A DNA stretch of 30,094 nt from a virus. The stretch spans positions 1-30,094 of the IMG/VR virus record IMGVR_UViG_3300044970_001347. One strand, written 5' to 3'. This document shows positions 22,354 through 30,094 of this stretch, piece after piece (the stretch's first letter is position 1; each line of letters begins with the position of its first letter). The notes beneath the pieces are model-generated. The model saw nothing but the letters and a program-made list of their open reading frames with translations, was not told the DNA's origin and did no database searches. A program made the position numbers and the translations under genes.

Positions 22354-24243
22354 ATGAGCGACGGTCTCCTACAGACCCGGGCAATGTTCGCCCCCGAGAC
22401 GATCAACGTCGAGGAGCGAACCGTTGAGCTGGTCTGGTCGACCGGCGCGCAGGTGAGGCGCGCCAGCTGGTCGCGCGGCGACTACATCGAGGAGCTCAGC
22501 ATGGTGCCTGGCGCCGTGCGTTTGGACCGTCTGAACAAGGGGGGTCCGCTGCTCGATGCGCACGACTCCTTCTCGCTGCGCAGCCAGATCGGCGTGGTGC
22601 AGCGAGCATGGCTGGATGGCAACAAGGGCCGCGCCCTCGTGAAGTTCAGCCGGCGTGATGACGTCGAACCGATCTTCCAGGACGTGATCGACGGCATCTA
22701 TCGCAACGTGTCTGTGGGCTACAAAGTCCACAAGACCGAGCGTGATGAGACCGGCGCTGTGCCGGTCGAGCGCGCAGTGGACTGGGAGCCCTATGAGCTC
22801 TCGCTGGTCCCGATCCCGGCCGACGCCGGGGCCCAGGTGCGCTCAGACGAGCCCACCCCCACCCAACTCCAACAGGAGCGATCCATGGACGAACTGAACC
22901 AGGGGGCGCTGGCCGCTGAGGCTGCGCCCGAGAACAAGATTGAATCCCGCGCTGCTGCGCCTGCTGCGCCCGTGGTGGATCTGGAGGCCGTGCGCGCTGA
23001 AGAGCGCCGCCGCGCCGCCGGCATCCTCGACGCCGCTCGCAAGCTGCAGGTCGGCGACGAGCTGGCCCACAAGCTGATCGCCGATGGCGTGGCGCTTGAC
23101 GAAGCCCGCATGCAGCTGATCGACGCTCGCTCGGCCGAGGAGCGCAAGACCCCGGCTCAGAGCCGCATCGAGGTCACGCAGGATCACGGGCAGAAGCGCG
23201 CAGCCGCCAAGCTCGACTACCTGAAGGTCCGCGCTGGCCTTGCCACCCTCGACCAGGCTGAGGCTGCCCGCGAGTATCGCGGCACCACGCTGCTCGACAT
23301 GGCCCGCGAGTCGCTGGACATGGCCGGCATCAACGCCCGCGGCATGGACAAGAGCGAGATCGCAGTGCGCGCCCTGCACAGCACCAGCGACTTCCCCCTG
23401 CTGATGGCGAGCATCCAGCGCGTGACGCTGAAGGCTGCCTACGGCGAGGAGCAGCAGACCTGGCGCCCCCTGGCGGAGCAGCGCAACCTGCCTGACTTCC
23501 GCGAGATGAAGGAGATCGAAGTCGGCGGTCAGATGATCCCCGAGGAGATCAAGGAAGGTGGCGAGTACAAGACCGGCACCTTGCAGGAGCAACAGGGCGC
23601 CTGGAGCCTCACCGAATACGGCAAGAAGCTGGTGATCGGCCGCCGCCTGATCATCAACGACAACCTGGGCTATATCACCCGCGCTGTGCAGGTGCTGGCC
23701 CGTGGCGTCGCTGTGCTGGAAGCCAACCAGATGTGGGGCCTGATCACCGGTAACGCCAAGTGCATGAGCGACGGCGTGGCCCTGTTCCACGCCAGCCACA
23801 ACAACACCGGCACCGGCGCCATTGGCGTGACCTCCATCTCGGAAGCGCGTCAGAAGATGCGCAACCAGAAGGACTTCACCGGCAAGAACCCCCTCTACGT
23901 GGTGCCTCGGTACATCCTGCTGCCGACCACCCTGGAGACCACCTTCGAGCAGTTCAACGCACCCTTTGCGCCGACTCAGACCAGCAATGTCAACCCCTTC
24001 ACCGGGAAGCTGACGGCGATCGTTGAGCCCCGCCTGGATGTGAGCAGCACCAGCCAGTTCTACATTGTGGGCGATTACCCCGGCGTAGACAAGCTGGTGT
24101 ACGGCTACCTTGAAGGCGAGGCCGGCCCGACCATCGAGAGCGAGATCAAGCGCGACCCCGATGGCATCACCACCTACCTGCGCCATGACTTCGGCTGCAT
24201 GGTGAGCCAGCACCAGGCCTTCTACCGCTCCACCGGCGCCTGA
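22354..24243 (+). CDS. Prohead protease-major capsid protein fusion
   Basis: A 629-residue fusion. Residues about 1-175 are an HK97-type prohead protease: the His lies in LLDAHDSF (about 66-71), the Ser in NVSVGYKVHK (about 120) and the fold ends SLVPIPADAGAQVR. A scaffold-like Ala/Glu-rich helix linker (about 185-300) follows, then the capsid domain (WRPLAEQRNLPDF, GKKLVIGRRLIINDNLGYI, MSDGVALFHASHNN, ending QHQAFYRSTGA). The protease would cut itself free and remove the linker during maturation. Such fused proteins are known; no separate scaffold gene lies nearby. Confidence 0.88.
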   Translation: MSDGLLQTRAMFAPETINVEERTVELVWSTGAQVRRASWSRGDYIEELSMVPGAVRLDRLNKGGPLLDAHDSFSLRSQIGVVQRAWLDGNKGRALVKFSRRDDVEPIFQDVIDGIYRNVSVGYKVHKTERDETGAVPVERAVDWEPYELSLVPIPADAGAQVRSDEPTPTQLQQERSMDELNQGALAAEAAPENKIESRAAAPAAPVVDLEAVRAEERRRAAGILDAARKLQVGDELAHKLIADGVALDEARMQLIDARSAEERKTPAQSRIEVTQDHGQKRAAAKLDYLKVRAGLATLDQAEAAREYRGTTLLDMARESLDMAGINARGMDKSEIAVRALHSTSDFPLLMASIQRVTLKAAYGEEQQTWRPLAEQRNLPDFREMKEIEVGGQMIPEEIKEGGEYKTGTLQEQQGAWSLTEYGKKLVIGRRLIINDNLGYITRAVQVLARGVAVLEANQMWGLITGNAKCMSDGVALFHASHNNTGTGAIGVTSISEARQKMRNQKDFTGKNPLYVVPRYILLPTTLETTFEQFNAPFAPTQTSNVNPFTGKLTAIVEPRLDVSSTSQFYIVGDYPGVDKLVYGYLEGEAGPTIESEIKRDPDGITTYLRHDFGCMVSQHQAFYRSTGA

Positions 24244-24279
24244 TCGCGCTGACGATTCCAACCCATTGAGGATTGATCC

Positions 24280-24612
24280 ATGAAGAACTTCGTTCAAGAG
24301 GGCCGTTACGTGGAGGTGGCGCTCCCGTACGCCCGTCTGTCTGGTGAGGGCGTGCTGGTTGGCAGCCTGTTCGGTGTGTGTGTGGTGGACGGCGCTTCTG
24401 GCGCCAGCATCAACATCGACACCGAAGGCGTGTACGACCTGACGTCCGCCACCGGCGCCAGCACCGACGCCACCGTGGGCGCCATCGCCTACTGGGATAA
24501 CGCCAGCGGCGCACGTCGTGTGACCCCAGTGAGCACCAACAACACGCGGATCGGCGTGTTCCTGGCGGCGAAGGCCACCGCTGATGCGGTAGCTCGTGTG
24601 CGGCTCGACTGA
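24280..24612 (+). CDS. DUF2190-type capsid cement protein
   Basis: A 110-residue beta-rich protein of the DUF2190 type: MKNFVQEGRYVEVALPY at the start, VLVGSLFGVCVV, EGVYDLTSATGAST and AYWDNASGARRVT, with the final NTRIGVFLAAKA. Such proteins decorate or staple the capsid after expansion. A GAGG ribosome site seven bases upstream and its place right after the capsid gene support the call. Confidence 0.85.
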   Translation: MKNFVQEGRYVEVALPYARLSGEGVLVGSLFGVCVVDGASGASINIDTEGVYDLTSATGASTDATVGAIAYWDNASGARRVTPVSTNNTRIGVFLAAKATADAVARVRLD

Positions 24613-24938
24613 TGCGGACTGACCTGGCAAGTCGTGCTCTTGGCGCTGTGGTGAGCGTGATGGGGGAACCTGTCACGCTCACCCGGGGCCAGAGCACGGC
24701 TCAGGTTCGTGGCGTGTTTCAAGCGAGTCATGTGAGCCTGGATCACGAGACCGGGGTTCAGGTCCGCTCGACGCAGCCGGTTGTGCTGGTCGATCGAGAG
24801 AGTATGCCCTGGGATCCGAAGCAGGGCGACACCGTGGTGGCGCGCAGCACCACCTATCGCGTGAGAGACGCGCAGCCTGACGGTCACACCGGCTGGCTGT
24901 TGATGCTGCACAGAACCAACACCGGAGGATCGTCATGA
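24612..24938 (+). CDS. Head-tail connector, lambda FII-like
   Basis: A 108-residue protein with two beta-barrel-like parts: LGAVVSVMGEPVTLTRGQST, VRGVFQ, and PVVLVDRESMPWDPKQGDTVV, TYRVRDAQPDGHTGWLLMLH. This pattern of a Val/Gly-rich barrel in which a parameter is required by 'RPSV-like' phrases matches small lambda gpFII/phage attachment proteins, which sit between head and tail. It starts inside the previous stop (TGATG). Confidence 0.65.
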   Translation: MRTDLASRALGAVVSVMGEPVTLTRGQSTAQVRGVFQASHVSLDHETGVQVRSTQPVVLVDRESMPWDPKQGDTVVARSTTYRVRDAQPDGHTGWLLMLHRTNTGGSS

Positions 24939-25492
24939 GCCTGCTGCTTCATGTTTTTGACAGCGCGACCAATCAGTGGGTCGCTGCGACCAGCGAGCTG
25001 CTGAACAGCGTCAAAGCGGTGGGCTTCCAGGCCACCGTCAGCGCATCTTTCACGCGCCCGAGCGACACCACCGCCTATGCCGCTGGTGATGCGGTGAGCA
25101 ATGCGACCAGCTCGCCCACGATCTTGACGTTCAGCGGTGCATCGCGTGCTGCCAGTAGCAGCGGAATGATCCTGTCAGCGCGACACATCAAGAACAACAC
25201 GACGGCTGCGAACTTCCGGCTGTGGCTGTATCGGGACACAGTGGCAGCGGTGAATGACAATGCGCAGTTTGCGCTGCTGTGGGCAAACCGTGCAAACCGG
25301 ATCGGGTTCATTGACTTTGCGCATACCACTGGCGGCACTGGCAGCGACAGCAGCAGCAACCTGGCCACGTTTGTAAACCTGCCGTTTTCGGCAGCCGGCA
25401 CTGCGCTGTTTGGTCAGCTGACGACGACTGGAGGGTACACACCGGCCAGCGGCGAGCAGCACTTTATCGAACTGTCGATTGCGCAGAACTGA
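24935..25492 (+). CDS. Virion-associated hypothetical protein (185 aa)
   Basis: A 185-residue protein beginning MSLLLHVFDSATNQW. The phrases ASFTRPSDTTAYAAGDAVSN and LTFSGASRAASSSGMILSA, then LWLYRDTVAAVNDNAQFAL, recur in hypothetical structural proteins of many tailed phages, usually near spike/fiber genes. The Ser/Thr/Gly/Ala-rich, aromatic-dotted composition fits a beta-sandwich that could sit on head or tail. It overlaps its upstream neighbour by four bases. Confidence 0.6.
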   Translation: MSLLLHVFDSATNQWVAATSELLNSVKAVGFQATVSASFTRPSDTTAYAAGDAVSNATSSPTILTFSGASRAASSSGMILSARHIKNNTTAANFRLWLYRDTVAAVNDNAQFALLWANRANRIGFIDFAHTTGGTGSDSSSNLATFVNLPFSAAGTALFGQLTTTGGYTPASGEQHFIELSIAQN

Positions 25493-25494
25493 GC

Positions 25495-26775
25495 ATGAGT
25501 TTTCCCCTGCTTTTGCGTCGAGCCGCTCTGCTCACTCCGCCCTGGGCCCGTAATGAGCTTTGGCGCCGCGCCAGGGCAGTGCCCAGCCTTGACCTACGCC
25601 TAGCCGAAAGCAAAACCCTGACCGACGCCGTTAGCGGCCAGCCCCTCGTCACCTTCACCCGCGCCAGTAGCGGCACGTTTGTGGGCAGCGACAGGCTGAT
25701 CAAGACCGCGACGACGAACGAACCCCGCTTCGACCACAACCCCACGACCGGCGAAAGCCTTGGCCTGCTGGTGGAGGAGGCGAGGACGAATTTTGCCACT
25801 CAATCTGAGTCGTTTTCCGGGTGGACTGTTGGCAACCTTGTTCAATCGACGGCAACAGTTACAAGCCCGTCTGGTGGCTCTACTGCTCAGTTGTTTGTAG
25901 AAGATACAGCAACTTCGTCACACCGACTATTCCTTTCGCCAACAACAGGACAGCTCACTAATTCATTTTCTGTTTGGGTAAAACCAGCTTCTGGTACAAG
26001 GCTTTTTTACATTGAATCTGATGGACCTACGGGAACAAGGCGAACTTTAAGATTTAACCTACAAGCCGGAACAGTTGACTTTACTGCTGGCGACTGGACC
26101 AATCCATTTATTACTGCGTATGCAAACGGGTGGTTTAAGGTTGGCGGCACAATCACAGACAACGGCGGGTCTGTTTTGTTTATTGTCGGCAGCTCAAATG
26201 GCGCGGCCAGTTCGTACACTGGCGACAGCACAAGTGGTTTTTACCTCTGGGGCGCCCAACTAGAAGCCGGAGCTTTTCCCACCAGCTACATCCCCACCAC
26301 CACCGCCACAGTTACCCGCAGTGCTGACGTGGCCAGCATCACGGGGGCAAACTTCAGCAGCTGGTATCGGCAGGATGAGGGGACATTGCTTACTGATGCG
26401 ATTAACCCAGCTGCTAGTACAGCTCTTTACGCAGCATCTGACGGAACTTCAAATAACCGTATTCAAGCGGACACTGGTACAAACACCCGCATTGCCCGTG
26501 TTGTAGCAGGAGGCACAACTCAAACAAATAATAGCATTGCCTACACATTTGGAACGCAACAACGGTTCGCACTTTCCTATGTACTGAATTCAATTAACTT
26601 TGCAAATGCTGGAACGCTTGGAACTGAAGACACAAGCGCAACAATTCCAACTGTTGATCAACTAAGAATTGGTGCCAACCCGACAGGCGCAAACGCTCTC
26701 AACGGCACCATCAAACGCCTCACCTACTGGCCCCAGCGCCTTTCAAGCAGCACCCTTCAGGCGGTGACCCAATGA
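25495..26775 (+). CDS. Head-spike/fiber-type decoration protein with AT-rich core
   Basis: A 426-residue protein. After an N-terminal Arg-rich segment, it has the head-spike/fiber-type signature FTRASSGTFVGSDRLIKTAT followed by EPRFDHNPTTGESLGLLVEE, then a beta-sandwich that resembles a carbohydrate-binding module, a repeat of the signature type (FYLWGAQLEAGAFPTSYIPT) and a C-terminal LamG-like sandwich. Such proteins decorate the capsid or bind surface glycans. Base composition drops sharply inside (about 25798-26240 and 26385-26690) while the shared flanks stay GC-rich, indicating domain exchange. Confidence 0.75.
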   Translation: MSFPLLLRRAALLTPPWARNELWRRARAVPSLDLRLAESKTLTDAVSGQPLVTFTRASSGTFVGSDRLIKTATTNEPRFDHNPTTGESLGLLVEEARTNFATQSESFSGWTVGNLVQSTATVTSPSGGSTAQLFVEDTATSSHRLFLSPTTGQLTNSFSVWVKPASGTRLFYIESDGPTGTRRTLRFNLQAGTVDFTAGDWTNPFITAYANGWFKVGGTITDNGGSVLFIVGSSNGAASSYTGDSTSGFYLWGAQLEAGAFPTSYIPTTTATVTRSADVASITGANFSSWYRQDEGTLLTDAINPAASTALYAASDGTSNNRIQADTGTNTRIARVVAGGTTQTNNSIAYTFGTQQRFALSYVLNSINFANAGTLGTEDTSATIPTVDQLRIGANPTGANALNGTIKRLTYWPQRLSSSTLQAVTQ

Positions 26776-27029
26776 CCCACTACCTGCGCTTCCCCGACGA
26801 AGCCACCGGCATGGCCGCGCTGACCCAGGTCGGCTTCACCGACGTTGATGGCACCGTGCTCACCGCCAGCCACACCCACGCTCTGGACGTTGTGGGCGTG
26901 ATCACCATCGGCGGCGACACACCCACGGTGCTGGACGGCTGGCACGTCAACTACATCGGCGAGCTGCCCGAGGACTGGGCCTCCTACGTGGTCACCCCCG
27001 AGCAACCGGTGCGGGTGTTTGCTGCTTGA
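26772..27029 (+). CDS. Small virion-module hypothetical protein (85 aa)
   Basis: An 85-residue protein (MTHYLRFPDEATGMAALTQV...) with an acidic, aromatic composition and GWHVNYIGELPEDWASY near the end. Similar small proteins commonly follow fiber/spike genes in tailed phages, but the role is unknown. It starts inside the previous stop (ATGA) and its end runs near the start of the tail-terminator-like gene. Confidence 0.6.
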   Translation: MTHYLRFPDEATGMAALTQVGFTDVDGTVLTASHTHALDVVGVITIGGDTPTVLDGWHVNYIGELPEDWASYVVTPEQPVRVFAA

Positions 27030-27033
27030 TCCC

Positions 27034-27666
27034 ATGACCCATCCCCGCACCCAGATCCGGAGCGCATTCGTCGCAAGACTGAGCGCGAACCTCACGCCCC
27101 CGCCGGCCCAGGGCCAGCAGCCTGGTGCGCCCACCTATCGCACCGCTGCCGGGCCCCGGGTCTACAGCGGCCGGCTCATGCCGATCGATGAGCCCGAGCT
27201 GCCGGCGATCGTCATCCACACCCGCGAGGCTGAGGAAGTCCAGGGCCGCAGCATCTCCGGCTGGAACGGCTTCGAGCGCCGCCGCTGCATCGTCTCGATC
27301 GTCTGCATCGCGCAGAGCTTCGACGACATCGACGAAGACCTCGACACGATGAGCGGCCAGGTGGAAGCCGCTCTGCAGAGCTGGATCATCCCCAGCTTCG
27401 AGTCGAGCGATGCCCTGCTGCTCGACACCAAGAGCGACGACCCGGAGTTTGATGGCGCGCTGACGACCGGCGCTACGACGTTGCGCTACGTCGTGACCTA
27501 TCACAGCCCCTACCGCGACGGCCCCAACCCCTACGTCATCGACGGCGACGATCCCCTGGAGCAAAGCGGCGCCTATCCTGGTGGCCAGATCACGCCCGAT
27601 GGCCAGTCCGGCGCGGCCTGCCCCGTGGGCAACGCCACCATCTACGGCAACAGCGAGAAGCTCTGA
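27034..27666 (+). CDS. Tail terminator/gpU-like protein
   Basis: A 210-residue protein. The phrases TQIRSAFVARLSANL, GPRVYSGRLMPIDEPELPAIVIHT, and RRCIVSIVCIAQSFDDIDEDLDTMSGQVEAAL match the general pattern of minor tail U-like tail terminators (helix, beta strand, 'd.iDe.l d' acid helix). The last about 50 residues are a Gly/Pro-rich extension. The start is ATG 27034; a TTG at 27019 overlaps the previous gene. It would cap the tail tube at the head end. Confidence 0.6.
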   Translation: MTHPRTQIRSAFVARLSANLTPPPAQGQQPGAPTYRTAAGPRVYSGRLMPIDEPELPAIVIHTREAEEVQGRSISGWNGFERRRCIVSIVCIAQSFDDIDEDLDTMSGQVEAALQSWIIPSFESSDALLLDTKSDDPEFDGALTTGATTLRYVVTYHSPYRDGPNPYVIDGDDPLEQSGAYPGGQITPDGQSGAACPVGNATIYGNSEKL

Positions 27667-28025
27667 TGGCCACCACCCGCAAGCGCGCACGCACCGCTGC
27701 CGGCCAGTTCCAGTCCGACGATCCCGCCACCCCGGAAAGCAACGAGGCCTACTCGCAGGATCTGCCGCTCGACGTGGCCAGTCTGGCGGCCTTCATGGAG
27801 ATTGAGCAGCCGGACCGCGAGCGCCTCGGCCTGGCCCTCGAGCTGGCCAAGCAGGCCGCACAATCGGCCACCGGTCAACCTGTCGGCGACATCGTCCCGC
27901 ATGGCATCCGCCACGGCGTCCACATGCTCGCCGCGCAGCTGCTCATCAAGGATCAGCTCGAGGCCACCCCCCAGGGCGTCGAGATCCCCGGCGTCGTCCG
28001 CTACCTCTGGAAGACTGCAGCCTGA
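27666..28025 (+). CDS. gp6-like head-tail connector/head completion protein
   Basis: A 119-residue protein. After a basic, disordered start (MATTRKRARTAAGQFQ) there is an all-helical part, LDVASLAAFMEIEQPDRERL, then LALELAKQAAQSATG and IRHGVHMLAAQLLIKDQLE, which follows the order of HK97 gp6-like connectors. Its position after the U-like gene rather than before is unusual. Start overlaps the previous stop by one base. Confidence 0.6.
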   Translation: MATTRKRARTAAGQFQSDDPATPESNEAYSQDLPLDVASLAAFMEIEQPDRERLGLALELAKQAAQSATGQPVGDIVPHGIRHGVHMLAAQLLIKDQLEATPQGVEIPGVVRYLWKTAA

Positions 28026-28543
28026 TGCTGGGCATCAACCGCTCCGATCAGCTCACCAGCGGCGTCGGCTCACCCGAGAGCACAGACCACTCCCGCCGGC
28101 TGAGCAACGTCGCCCGCTACGGCACCGTGCACGAGGCCGACTACACCGGCGCGACGGCGGGCTTCCCGGCGATCCGCGTGCAACTGCAGGACGGCGAGAT
28201 CCTCTCCGACTGGGTGCCCTGGTTCACGCCGCGCGCTGGCAAGGATCGGGTCTGGGATCCGCCCGAGGTCGGCGAGGTCGTGATGCTGCTGGCCCCCTCT
28301 GGTGAGCTCGCCAACGGCGTCGCCATCCCCGGCCTGTTCTCCAACGGCAATGCGAACGGCGACCGCGCTGGCCTGCAGCGTCGCACCTTCGACGACGGCA
28401 CCGTGGTCGAATACGACCGCGAGGGGCACAAGCTCTTCCTCGACGTCAAGGGCGACGTGAAGATCAAGGCCAGCGGCAAGATCGAGATCGAAGCCACCGG
28501 CGACCTCAAACTGGTCGGCGGCAGAATTGACCTGAACCCATAG
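28025..28543 (+). CDS. Baseplate spike protein V (P2 gpV-like)
   Basis: A 172-residue gpV-type spike. The OB-fold (VARYGTVHEADY, PAIRVQLQDGEILSDWVPWF, DPPEVGEVVMLL, NGVAIPGLFSN) is followed by a C-terminal beta-helix stem with repeated strand phrases (LFLDVKGDVKIKASGKIEIE) forming the membrane-piercing needle. In P2-like phages gpV punctures the outer envelope. This is the first clear sign of a contractile tail. Confidence 0.88.
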   Translation: MLGINRSDQLTSGVGSPESTDHSRRLSNVARYGTVHEADYTGATAGFPAIRVQLQDGEILSDWVPWFTPRAGKDRVWDPPEVGEVVMLLAPSGELANGVAIPGLFSNGNANGDRAGLQRRTFDDGTVVEYDREGHKLFLDVKGDVKIKASGKIEIEATGDLKLVGGRIDLNP

Positions 28544-28553
28544 GAGGCGGGCC

Positions 28554-28892
28554 ATGGCCGGCATGAGCCGCACAACCGGCGATGCCCTCGGCGGCTTCGA
28601 CCATTTGCGCCAGTCGATCCAGGACATCCTCACCACGCCGATCGGCACGCGCGTGCATCGCCGCGAATACGGCAGCCGCATCCCGCGCCTCGTCGACCGG
28701 CCGATCAACAACAGCCTGATCTCTGAGCTGGTGGCCGCCACAGCTGAGGCATTGGAGCGCTGGGAGCCGCGGTTGAGGCTGGAGCAGATCAAGATCGACA
28801 ACGTCACGGCCGAGGGTCAGATCAGCCTTAGCCTTGTTGGGTACTACCTGCTCAATGGGCAGCGAATCGAGATTGAGGGGCTGGTGGTCTGA
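28554..28892 (+). CDS. Baseplate protein W (gp25-like)
   Basis: A 112-residue protein of the gpW/gp25 lysozyme-like baseplate family: LRQSIQDILTTPIGTRVHRR then EYGSRIPRLVDRPIN, and ERWEPRLRLEQIKI, the conserved order. It forms part of the inner baseplate wedge. ATG 28554 follows AGGAGG at seven bases. Despite the similar name it is unrelated to the head protein gpW at 20564. Confidence 0.88.
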   Translation: MAGMSRTTGDALGGFDHLRQSIQDILTTPIGTRVHRREYGSRIPRLVDRPINNSLISELVAATAEALERWEPRLRLEQIKIDNVTAEGQISLSLVGYYLLNGQRIEIEGLVV

Positions 28893-29731
28893 TGGCGACG
28901 ATCGACTTCAGCAGCATTCCCGATCCGACGATCATCGAGGAGCTCGACTTCGAGACGATCCTCGCGGCGATGATCGCCGACCTGCAGGCGCGCGACCCGT
29001 CCTACACCGAGATCCTCGAGTCAGACCCTGGGGTGAAGATCCTCGAGGTGGCCGCCGCCCGCGAGCTGATCCTGCGGCAGCGAGTCAACGATGCGCTGCA
29101 AGCCACCCTGCTGCGCTATGCCGCTGGTGCTGACCTCGACAACCTGGCGGCGTTCTATGCCGTGACGCGGCTGGAGGATGAGAACGACGAAGCGCTGCGC
29201 GCGCGCGTGATCGAGCGGATCATGGGCAGCAGCACCGCCGGTGGCGCCGCCTGGTATCGCTTCGCCGCGCTGAGCGCTAGCCCGCTGGTGAAGGATGCCG
29301 CGGTGAGTAGCCCGGCCCCCGGCGAGGTGCTGGTGAACATCCTCTCCAGCCAGGGCAATGGCACGCCGAGCAGTGGACTGCTGAGCACCGTGAACACGGC
29401 CCTGCAGAGCGACAGCGTGCGGGTGATCACCGACGCGCTGACCGTGGCGGGCGCCACCATCAACACCGTGCCGGTGACGGCGCAGGTCTACCTCTACCCT
29501 GAGACGCCGATCGAGGTGTTCAACGGCCTCCAGGCTCGGCTGACGGCCGCCTTCGCTGCGGCCTCAGGCCTGGGCTGGGACGTCACCCGCTCCTGGCTGA
29601 TCGCTCAGCTGCACCCGGCCGGCGTGCAGCGTGTCGTCTTGACGGCGCCTGCAGCTGATGTAGTCTGCGGCCCCAGTCAGGCCCCAGCCCTGGGCGCCAT
29701 CACGCTCACGATGGCGGGGCGTGACCGATGA
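28892..29731 (+). CDS. Baseplate wedge protein J
   Basis: A 279-residue baseplate J protein: PTIIEELDFETILAAMIADL, SDPGVKILEVAAARELILRQ, RYAAGADLDNLAAFYAVTRL and ALRARVIERIMGSSTAGG, all in order. In P2 it forms the wedge with W and I. The last part (TINTVPVTAQVYLYPETPI and DVTRSWLIAQLHPAGVQRV) is the conserved C-terminal half. One-base overlap with W and ATGA overlap with the next gene. Confidence 0.9.
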   Translation: MATIDFSSIPDPTIIEELDFETILAAMIADLQARDPSYTEILESDPGVKILEVAAARELILRQRVNDALQATLLRYAAGADLDNLAAFYAVTRLEDENDEALRARVIERIMGSSTAGGAAWYRFAALSASPLVKDAAVSSPAPGEVLVNILSSQGNGTPSSGLLSTVNTALQSDSVRVITDALTVAGATINTVPVTAQVYLYPETPIEVFNGLQARLTAAFAAASGLGWDVTRSWLIAQLHPAGVQRVVLTAPAADVVCGPSQAPALGAITLTMAGRDR

Positions 29732-30094
29732 GCCGCTACGACCTACTGCCGCCCAACGCGACGCAGCTAGAGCGTGATCTTTCCCGGGCCACATCCGGCC
29801 TGCAGCGCATCGGCCCGCCGGTGCCAACCATCCGCACGGCGAAGCGCACCAACATCCCCGACTCGGTGGTGCCGTGGCTGATCTATGAATACGGCCTGGG
29901 TGAAATCCTCCCCTACCTGGGCGACGACCAACGGCGGGCGCTGGCGGAGGGTGTGCTGTGGCAGCGGATTCGAGGCACTCCCAACTCGGTGCGGATCGCC
30001 CTCGGATGGATCGGCGTCACGGGCCTGATCGAAGAGTCCGAGGGCGGCACCGCTCGATGGGCTGAATACCAGCTGGGTCTGGCTGCTGCGACCA
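29728..30094 (+). CDS. Tail protein I (P2 gpI-like), cut by the right edge
   Basis: The first about 122 residues of a gpI-type protein: LLPPNATQLERDLSRATSGL, NIPDSVVPWLIYEYGLGEIL, and GVLWQRIRGTPNSVRIALGW, typical of baseplate wedge protein I. The remainder lies beyond the window. V-W-J-I is the P2 gene order, and tail fiber, sheath and tube genes are expected to follow to the right. Confidence 0.85.
   Translation, partial: MSRYDLLPPNATQLERDLSRATSGLQRIGPPVPTIRTAKRTNIPDSVVPWLIYEYGLGEILPYLGDDQRRALAEGVLWQRIRGTPNSVRIALGWIGVTGLIEESEGGTARWAEYQLGLAAAT

Noticed and set aside
22843-24630. 595-codon minus-strand frame opposite the capsid fusion
   Set aside because: It is a shadow of the strongly supported protease-capsid gene caused by high GC at third positions; its composition is Gly/Val/Ala/His-rich with no domain.
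1-30094. Integrase, attachment sites, tRNA genes, CRISPR arrays, insertion sequences
   Set aside because: None found by reading. The excisionase-type HTH at 5718-5933 hints at a temperate lifestyle, but no integrase or att core is present in the window.

Overview
The window is one continuous piece of a tailed-phage genome or prophage, running from early recombination and replication genes through packaging, head and connector genes into the tail baseplate. No bacterial housekeeping gene, integrase, phage repressor, tRNA, rRNA or CRISPR array was seen. Both ends cut through genes. The DNA is GC-rich with short or overlapping gene junctions. I cannot fix the host: the GC content and the style of the small Cys-rich proteins would fit a GC-rich picocyanobacterium (Cyanobium/Synechococcus type) or a proteobacterium, and this is a low-confidence inference.

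Layout. (1) About 1-7960, minus strand: a leftward early operon. Read in transcription order from about 7940 it holds a small protein, a RecE-like exonuclease, a small protein, a RecT-like annealing protein, an AlpA/excisionase-type HTH, SSB, a winged-helix protein, a 58-aa protein, two tandem paralogous small proteins, a methyltransferase with a DUF4942-like tail, a DUF6378-type protein, small Cys-containing proteins, an exported RlpA-like double-psi beta-barrel protein and several tiny proteins. Most junctions are ATGA, TGATG or 8-bp overlaps. A lone plus-strand HNH endonuclease (640-939) interrupts the chain. (2) 7960-8060: a divergent control region with a good sigma70-type promoter facing right. 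(3) 8063-13150, plus strand: SF2 helicase, VRR-NUC nuclease, three small proteins and an 870-aa primase/helicase. (4) 13151-13449: a non-coding stretch with a strong terminator and a dense cluster of TGAG-core repeats, a candidate replication origin or regulator array. (5) 13450-14007: a lambda gpZ-like tail protein, out of its usual place, followed by a C-rich/G4 tract, a terminator and a 304-base non-coding region with palindromes. (6) 14312-18072: a tightly coupled accessory cassette: ParB-fold protein, cupin, PAPS-reductase-like PP-loop ATPase (IbrA-like), second ParB-fold protein (IbrB-like), a possible phosphoribosyltransferase-like protein and a 94-aa protein. It runs by overlap directly into the terminase. 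(7) 18072-24938: lambda-type packaging and head module (Nu1-like small terminase, GpA large terminase, gpW, lambda-type portal, a prohead protease-major capsid fusion, DUF2190 cement protein, FII-like connector). (8) 24935-30094: two virion-type proteins including a head-spike/fiber-like protein with an AT-rich core, connector and tail-terminator-like proteins, then P2-like baseplate genes V, W, J and a truncated I. The particle is therefore predicted to be a myovirus with a lambda-like head and a P2-like contractile tail.

How it works together. RecE/RecT/SSB, the SF2 helicase, VRR-NUC and the primase/helicase form a self-contained recombination-replication set. The 14312-18072 cassette is the most unusual part: a sulfur-chemistry-type ATPase, two ParB/sulfiredoxin-fold proteins and a cupin translated in line with the terminase. 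This suggests a late-expressed modification or host-takeover function, but its biochemistry cannot be read from the sequence alone.
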